Origin: Actinomycetota bacterium
GTDB lineage: Bacteria > Actinomycetota > Actinomycetes > S36-B12 > UBA10799
Direction of reading: 5' to 3'
NCBI GenBank assembly: GCA_030837445.1
Contig: JAUPKM010000027.1
Span: forward strand, 1-9,012
Length of the DNA stretch: 9,012 bases
Positions 4,859 to 9,012 of the stretch are shown here, piece after piece. Position 1 is the first letter of the stretch. Each line of letters starts with the position of its first letter. A program made the translations under genes and the position numbers. Below the pieces are notes generated by a model. The model was not told where the DNA came from. It made no database searches and was given only the letters and a program-made list of their open reading frames with translations.

Positions 4859-7440
4859 GAGCTGGCCTTCGGGGGAACCTGGGGGACCTGCGTCGGGTCG
4901 GGGGCGAGAGCGCGGTGTGGTGGCCGGGGGGCAGGGGCCGGCTGGCCGGAGGCTGCGGGGAGCCGAAGGACCATGGTGAGGCCGCCTCCGGGGGTCTCCT
5001 CAGCTTCGAGGGTGCCACCGAGTGCCTCGGTCAGGCCACGGGCGACAGCCAGGCCGAGGCCGACGCCGGCGGTGTTGTCGTGGTCGCCGAGCCGTTGGAA
5101 GGGCACGAAAGCCCGTTCGCGGTCCTCGGCCGGGATGCCGGGGCCGTGGTCGATGACGCGCAGCTCGACCTGGGGTGGTGGATCGGTGGTGTCGAGCAGG
5201 CTGCCGGTGATGTGTGGCGGGCGTCCGGGCGGAGCGTAGCGCTGGGCGTTGGCGACCACGTTGGCGAGAGCACGCTCCAGGAGGATCGGGTCGACATCGA
5301 CCTCGGGCAGGTCATCGGGTACCGCGAGGGTCACCGCGCGGGGCGGGACGCCGATCCGGTCCAGGACGCTGGGGACCAGTTCCTCGAGGGCGACGCGTCG
5401 CCGGACGATCGCGAGCGCGCCGGCCTGCAGACGGCTCAGGTCGAGCAGGTCGGTGACCAGGGTGGTCAGCCGGTCCAGGGCGGTGTCGGCGGCGTGGAGG
5501 AGCTGGTCGCGGTCGTTGTCGGTCAGTGCCACGCCGGGGCTGCGCAGGGCGGTCACGGTGGCCTTGGCGGTGGCCAGCGGCGTGCGCAGATCGTGGCTGA
5601 CGGCGGCGAGCAGGGCCGCTCGCACCCGGTCCGCCTCGACAGCGGGCCGGGCGGCCGCCGCCTGCTCGGCCAGGTGCTGCTGTTCCCGCACGGTGGCTGC
5701 CTGGGCCGCCACAGCCAGCAGGATCCGGCGGTCGGGACCGGTGAGGGCCCGGCCGGCGACCGCCAGCAGCAGGTCGTCGCCGGCGGGGAGGGCGTCGTCG
5801 CCGTCGTGCGGTGCACGGCAGGTGACGGTTCCGGCGGCGGCAGCCACCTGCCAGTCCTCCCCCTGACGTTCCAGCAGCGTGACGTCTTGGAGCCCGAAGG
5901 CTTCCCGTACCTGATCGAGCAGGGCGGGCAGGGCCTGCTCGGCCTGGAGCGCGGTTCCGGCGAGGGTGGCCAGTAACTGGGACTCCCCGGACGCGCGGGC
6001 TGCCTGGCTGGCGCGGCGGGCGGCGAGGTCGACCACGGCGCTCACCAGGACCGCGGCGGTCACGGCGGCGACCAGCGCCGGTGCCAGGCCACCGACCAGC
6101 GCGACGACGAGCACGAACAACAGGTAGATCAGCAGGTCGCTGGCCAGGTTGAGCATGTCGCCGACGCCGGCGAGCAACAGCGTGAGGACGGGCAGACCGA
6201 CGGCCGTGACGGCCAGCGCCAGCAGCCGCCGTTGCCGGCTGAGGGCGCCGGCCGGCCTGGGCAGCGTGCGGCGGGGCGAGGCGTGCTCGTGGGTGACTAC
6301 GTGCACGTCGATCGGACCGGACAGCCGGATCACGTCGTGGGTGGTGCTGCCGTTGAGCAACGAGTAGGCCAGGGAGTGCCGGCTGGCGCCGACGACGACC
6401 TGGGTGGCGTTCTCGCCCCGCGCGAACTCCAGCAGCGCGCCGGCCACGTCGTCCCCGAGCAGCTGGTGGTAGCTGCCGCCGAGTGACTCGACCAGTTGCC
6501 GCTGGACGGCCAGGACGGAGGTGTCGGCGCGGGCCAGGCCGTCGGAGCGGGTGATGTGGACGGTGAGCAGCCTGGCTCCGGTGCGGGCGGCGATCCGGGC
6601 GCCGCGGCGGACGAGCGCCTCGCCCTCCGGGCCGCCGGGCAGGGCGACGACGACGCGTTCGCGCGCTTCCCAGGTGTCGTGGATGCCGTGCGCGGCGCGG
6701 TAGGCCTGCAGTCCTTCATCGACCCGGTCGGCCAGCCACAGCAGCGCCAGCTCCCGTAAGGCGGTGAGGTTGCCGACGCGGAAGTAGTGGGCGAGGGAGG
6801 CGTCGACCTTCTCGGCGGGGTAGACGTTGCCGTGGGCCATCCGCCGGCGCAAGGCCTGGGGAGGCATGTCGACCAGCTCGATCTGGTCGGCGGCCCGCAC
6901 GACGGCGTCCGGCACGGTCTCTCGCTGCCTGACCCGGGTGATCCGCTCGACCACGTCGTTGAGCGATTCCAGGTGCTGCACGTTCACCGTGGTGATCACG
7001 TCGATGCCGGCGGCGAGCAACTCCTCGACGTCCTGGTGACGTTTGGTGTTGCGACTGCCGGGCACGTTCGTGTGGGCGAGTTCGTCGACCAGCGCGACCT
7101 GCGGGGCGCGGGTCAGGACGGCGGGGACGTCGAGTTCTGTGAAGTGGGCGCCGCGGTGCTCCATCTCGCGTCGCGGCACCATCTCCAGGTCGCAGACCTG
7201 CGCCTGGGTCTTCGCCCGTCCGTGGGTCTCGACGAGAGCCACCACGACGTCGGTGCCTCGCTCGTGGCGCCGGTGGCCCTCGTTGAGCATCGCGTAGGTC
7301 TTGCCGACCCCGGGAGCCGCGCCGAGGTAGACCTTCAACCGCCCTCGGCGCGCCTCGTCCCACACCCGGCCCGCGTCACCGGTCGCCGGCGGCGAAGGCG
7401 ACGACGATCCGGGCTCGGGGGAGGGGACCTGGGCGTTCAT
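4855..7440 (-). CDS. kdpD: Osmosensitive K+ channel sensor histidine kinase KdpD
   Basis: Membrane sensor kinase of 861 residues (family about 850-900) that responds to potassium limitation and phosphorylates KdpE. The ATG at 7440 is chosen because it overlaps the kdpC stop (ATGA) and leads straight into the KdpD domain; the open frame upstream only shadows kdpC. Domains: the KdpD N-terminal domain (about 30-240) with Walker A G-A-A-P-G-V-G-K-T (40-48) and D119-E120 in A-L-V-D-E-L-A-H-T-N; a universal-stress-protein-like domain (about 262-385); closely packed transmembrane helices (about 406-472); a GAF-like segment (about 495-580); HisKA with H616 in S-H-D-L-R-T-P; and HATPase_c with N731, D-H-G-P-G-I-P (764-770) and G-V-G-L-G-L (792-797). 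All catalytic motifs are present, so the kinase looks intact. A proline-rich tail (about 831-861) extends past the ATPase domain. Its partner KdpE is broken in this sequence. Confidence 0.96.
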   Translation of the reverse strand: MNAQVPSPEPGSSSPSPPATGDAGRVWDEARRGRLKVYLGAAPGVGKTYAMLNEGHRRHERGTDVVVALVETHGRAKTQAQVCDLEMVPRREMEHRGAHFTELDVPAVLTRAPQVALVDELAHTNVPGSRNTKRHQDVEELLAAGIDVITTVNVQHLESLNDVVERITRVRQRETVPDAVVRAADQIELVDMPPQALRRRMAHGNVYPAEKVDASLAHYFRVGNLTALRELALLWLADRVDEGLQAYRAAHGIHDTWEARERVVVALPGGPEGEALVRRGARIAARTGARLLTVHITRSDGLARADTSVLAVQRQLVESLGGSYHQLLGDDVAGALLEFARGENATQVVVGASRHSLAYSLLNGSTTHDVIRLSGPIDVHVVTHEHASPRRTLPRPAGALSRQRRLLALAVTAVGLPVLTLLLAGVGDMLNLASDLLIYLLFVLVVALVGGLAPALVAAVTAAVLVSAVVDLAARRASQAARASGESQLLATLAGTALQAEQALPALLDQVREAFGLQDVTLLERQGEDWQVAAAAGTVTCRAPHDGDDALPAGDDLLLAVAGRALTGPDRRILLAVAAQAATVREQQHLAEQAAAARPAVEADRVRAALLAAVSHDLRTPLATAKATVTALRSPGVALTDNDRDQLLHAADTALDRLTTLVTDLLDLSRLQAGALAIVRRRVALEELVPSVLDRIGVPPRAVTLAVPDDLPEVDVDPILLERALANVVANAQRYAPPGRPPHITGSLLDTTDPPPQVELRVIDHGPGIPAEDRERAFVPFQRLGDHDNTAGVGLGLAVARGLTEALGGTLEAEETPGGGLTMVLRLPAASGQPAPAPRPPHRALAPDPTQVPQVPPKASS

Positions 7441-8108
7441 GGCCGCAGTCGCTCGACGGCGAGGTTGAGCTCCAGGACGTTGACGCGCGGCTCCCCGAGG
7501 AAGCCCAGGTCGCGCCCCTGCACCTGGTCTTCCACCAGGGCCAGCAGCGCGGAGGCATCCAGGCGACGGGCGGCGGCGACCCGGTAGGCCTGCTGCCGGG
7601 CGTAGGCGGGGCTGATGTCGGGGTCGAGGCCCGACCCGGACGACGTGACGGCGTCCGCCGGGACCTGGTCCGGGTCGACTCGGCGACCGGGGAGGGAGTC
7701 GAACGCGGCGATCGCGGCGCGCCGGTCCCCGATGGCCCTGACCAGGTTGGGGTTGCTCGGGCCCAGGTTGGAGGCTCCGGAGGAGGCTGCGGACGGGCGG
7801 GGCTGGAACCACTCCCGCAGCGGCCAGCCGCCGGTGTCGAGGAAACCCTGGCCCAGCAGCCTGCTGCCGATGACCTGACCCGAGGCGTTCCGGACCGGGC
7901 TGCCGGTGGCCTTGTCGCGCAGACCGGGTAGCTGGGCGACGCCGGTGACGCCGAGCGGGTAGGCCAGGCCGAGTACCACGGTCAGGGCCAGCAGGACGCG
8001 GACAGCGGCGAGGTACTGGCGCCAGGTGCCGCGTCCGGGCCTGCCCCTGGCCGCCGGCCCGGACGGTTCCGGCGAGCCAGCCGGAGCCAGGATCGTGTCG
8101 GTGAACAT
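7437..8108 (-). CDS. kdpC: Potassium-transporting ATPase subunit KdpC
   Basis: Small single-span subunit of the KdpFABC potassium pump that sits with KdpA and helps couple ATP hydrolysis by KdpB to K+ uptake. The 223-residue product has a cytoplasmic N-terminus, somewhat long and rich in P, G and R (1-30), one transmembrane helix (about 34-54), and an external domain. Family motifs are present: I-G-S-x-L-L-G-Q (80-87), F-Q-P-R-P-S-A (101-107), S-G-A-S-N-L-G-P-S-N-P (110-120), V-P-A-D-A-V-T-S-S-G-S-G-L-D-P-D-I-S (149-166), and V-N-V-L-E-L-N near the end. The start at 8108 has GGAGG 7 nt upstream, in the 12-nt gap behind kdpB. The stop overlaps the kdpD start (ATGA), so the two are probably translationally coupled. 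The gene is intact, but its pump partner KdpB is disrupted. Confidence 0.96.
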   Translation of the reverse strand: MFTDTILAPAGSPEPSGPAARGRPGRGTWRQYLAAVRVLLALTVVLGLAYPLGVTGVAQLPGLRDKATGSPVRNASGQVIGSRLLGQGFLDTGGWPLREWFQPRPSAASSGASNLGPSNPNLVRAIGDRRAAIAAFDSLPGRRVDPDQVPADAVTSSGSGLDPDISPAYARQQAYRVAAARRLDASALLALVEDQVQGRDLGFLGEPRVNVLELNLAVERLRP

Positions 8109-8120
8109 GCTCCGCCCTCC

Positions 8121-8630
8121 TCAGGCGATACCGGGGATGAACTGGACGAGCAGGTCGATCGCCTTGATGCCGGCGAACGGAAGGAGCAGACCACCGAGAC
8201 CGTAGAGCGTCAGATTGCGGCGCAGCAGTGAGGACGCGGACGAGGGCCGGTAGCGGACCCCGCGCAGCGCGAGCGGGATGAGCGCGACGATGATGAGCGC
8301 GTTGAAGATCACCGCTGAGAGGATGGCGGAGTCGGGGGAGTGCAGGCGCATCACGTTGAGCGAGTCCAGCCCGGGATACACCGACACGAACATCGCGGGG
8401 ATGATCGCGAAGTATTTCGCGACGTCGTTGGCGATGGAGAACGTCGTCAGCGCCCCACGGGTGATGAGCAACTGCTTGCCGATCTCGACGATCTCGATGA
8501 GCTTCGTGGGGTTGGAGTCGAGGTCGACCATGTTCCCGGCCTCCTTGGCGGCGGAGGTCCCGGTGTTCATGGCGACGCCGACGTCGGCCTGGGCCAGGGC
8601 AGGGGCGTCGTTGGTGCCGTCCCCGGTCAT
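8121..8630 (-). pseudogene. kdpB: KdpB (K+ pump P-type ATPase) 3' fragment, cut by an insertion sequence
   Basis: Catalytic P-type ATPase subunit of the KdpFABC pump, normally about 680-700 residues. Only the last 169 residues remain contiguous. They begin at the hinge motif M-T-G-D-G-T-N-D-A-P and run through K-E-A-G-N-M-V-D-L-D-S-N-P-T-K, the F-S-I-A-N-D-V-A-K-Y-F segment, H-S-P-D-S-A-I-L-S-A and the last membrane helices, ending F-I-P-G-I-A. Upstream of 8630 the frame no longer encodes KdpB: the DNA changes to the end of a TnpB-type element. The phosphorylation DKTGT motif, the nucleotide-binding domain and the first membrane helices would lie beyond the element, outside this window. GGAG at 8639-8642 (minus strand), in the element's end, sits 8 nt before the ATG at 8630, so a C-terminal fragment might be translated but could not pump. 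Identity is certain. Confidence 0.95.
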
Positions 8631-8651
8631 CAGGTTTGCTCCAAGGAGACT

Positions 8652-8725
8652 CCGGCCTTCAGGCCGGGGAGGAATTGGACGCCTGCGGAGCAGGACATGG
8701 ATAGCCGATCCTGTTTGTGGATCGG
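8652..8725 (+). repeat. Three subterminal hairpins of the IS element's left end
   Basis: Perfect stems lie at 8652-8657/8662-8667 (6 bp, loop TTCA), 8682-8686/8690-8694 (5 bp, 3-nt loop) and 8705-8711/8719-8725 (7 bp, 7-nt loop). The first resembles the pyrimidine-capped hairpins at the ends of IS200/IS605 elements and is the best candidate for transposase recognition; the others may be structural or chance. Confidence 0.55.
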
Positions 8726-8764
8726 GGTTTCAGCGGACTGGTAGAGGTCCGTTACGGTTCGAAC

Positions 8765-9012
8765 ATGCGTACGGCGTTCAAGTGTCGGGCCTACCCGACC
8801 CCCGAGCAGGCGGGCACCCTCGCCCGCACGTTCGGGTGCGTGCGCAAGGTATGGAACGAAACCCTCGCCTGGCGCCACAAGCGCTGGTACGGCGAACACC
8901 TGAACACGAACGTGCCCGAGGCGAACGCGCACCTGACCGCGATGAAACGCCTGCCCGGGTACGCGTACCTGTCCGAGGTGTCGTCCGTCCCGCTCCAACA
9001 GGTCCTGCGAAC
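8765..9012 (+). CDS. tnpB: TnpB (OrfB) of an IS200/IS605-type element, 3' end outside window
   Basis: N-terminal 82 codons of a TnpB protein, the RNA-guided DNA nuclease family ancestral to Cas12. TnpB uses an RNA transcribed from the element's right end and cuts DNA lacking the element, which favours its retention. The start ATG at 8765 opens MRTAFKCRAYPTPEQAGTLA, followed by F-G-C-V-R-K-V-W-N-E-T-L. This is the N-terminal OrfB_IS605 pattern (F-R-x-Y-P-T-x-E-Q, then G-x-x-R-x-x-W-N). Further on come L-T-A-M-K and Y-x-Y-L-x-E-V-S-S-V-P-L-Q-Q, also usual for the family. The RuvC catalytic residues and zinc ribbon lie beyond the edge, so activity cannot be judged. The ribosome binding site is weak: AGAGG lies about 17 nt upstream. 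The minus-strand open frame over the same bases is a shadow. Confidence 0.9.
   Translation, partial: MRTAFKCRAYPTPEQAGTLARTFGCVRKVWNETLAWRHKRWYGEHLNTNVPEANAHLTAMKRLPGYAYLSEVSSVPLQQVLR

Larger units (their letters stand above)
8631..9012 (+). mobile_element. IS200/IS605-type (TnpB-carrying) element, left end, partial
   Basis: The element begins where kdpB homology stops, directly after the sequence GGTCAT (8625-8630). Insertion next to a short target sequence without target duplication is typical of IS200/IS605 transposition. Its first 134 bp are non-coding and hold three hairpins: CCGGCC-TTCA-GGCCGG (8652-8667, flanked by CTC/GAG), CCTGC-GGA-GCAGG (8682-8694), and CCGATCC/GGATCGG with a 7-nt loop (8705-8725). 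Subterminal hairpins of this kind are what the Y1 transposase TnpA recognises. The tnpB gene follows. The right end lies outside the window, and whether a tnpA is present cannot be seen. The exact left boundary is inferred from the end of kdpB similarity. Confidence 0.8.

Noticed and set aside
4915..5976. Long plus-strand open frames opposite kdpD and kdpE (4915-5976, 6787-7587 and others)
   Set aside because: They are antisense shadows of strongly supported genes in GC-rich DNA, with G/R/P-rich sequences and no recognisable domain.
7441..7812. Open frame extending KdpD by 124 residues to 7812
   Set aside because: The extra part lies wholly inside kdpC in another frame, is low-complexity P/R/G, and the ATG at 7440 overlaps the kdpC stop as expected for this operon.
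8652..8667. Hairpin read as the right end of a different, upstream TnpB element
   Set aside because: The DNA immediately to its left is kdpB coding sequence, with no TnpB C-terminus, so it fits the left end of the element whose tnpB follows.
8630..8998. Minus-strand open frame of 122 residues opposite tnpB
   Set aside because: It reads antisense through tnpB and the IS end. Its tail only reflects the end hairpin.

Overview
The base composition (about 70% GC in most genes), GTG starts, ATGA overlaps and protein sequences point to a high-GC actinomycete. I cannot name the genus; Frankia-like or Micromonospora-like genomes rich in insertion sequences would fit. The window falls into three parts.

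Left part (1-2881). The C-terminal four fifths or so of a methionyl-tRNA synthetase-type enzyme enters from the left edge on the plus strand. It is followed by a stand-alone HsdR-N-type PD-(D/E)xK nuclease-like gene whose base composition is clearly less GC-rich than its neighbours. Next comes about 640 bp without an intact gene, holding a remnant of an IS3-family OrfA transposase on the minus strand and an AT-rich patch. This looks like an accessory island with past transposition.

Middle part (2882-4079). One plus-strand gene encodes a secreted seven-repeat RCC1-type beta-propeller. Each repeat carries exactly two cysteines, and two repeats share a 53-bp identical DNA block. The gene ends in a strong hairpin that separates it from the convergent kdp genes.

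Right part (4142-9012). A minus-strand kdp locus, read from right to left, has the order kdpB (3' fragment), kdpC, kdpD, kdpE. KdpC and KdpB are subunits of the high-affinity ATP-driven potassium pump. KdpD and KdpE are the sensor kinase and response regulator that switch it on. kdpC-kdpD and kdpD-kdpE overlap by ATGA, so this was one transcription unit. Two separate lesions break it. First, kdpB is cut exactly in front of its conserved MTGDGTNDAP segment by the left end of an IS200/IS605-type element that carries a tnpB gene (the RNA-guided nuclease family related to Cas12), which runs off the right edge. Second, kdpE has an in-frame TGA where the family has a conserved Trp (TGG), with perfectly recognisable coding sequence for the rest of the DNA-binding domain after it. 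The likeliest reading is a Kdp system in an early stage of decay. The kdpE stop could instead be a sequencing error or a read-through site, and this needs checking.
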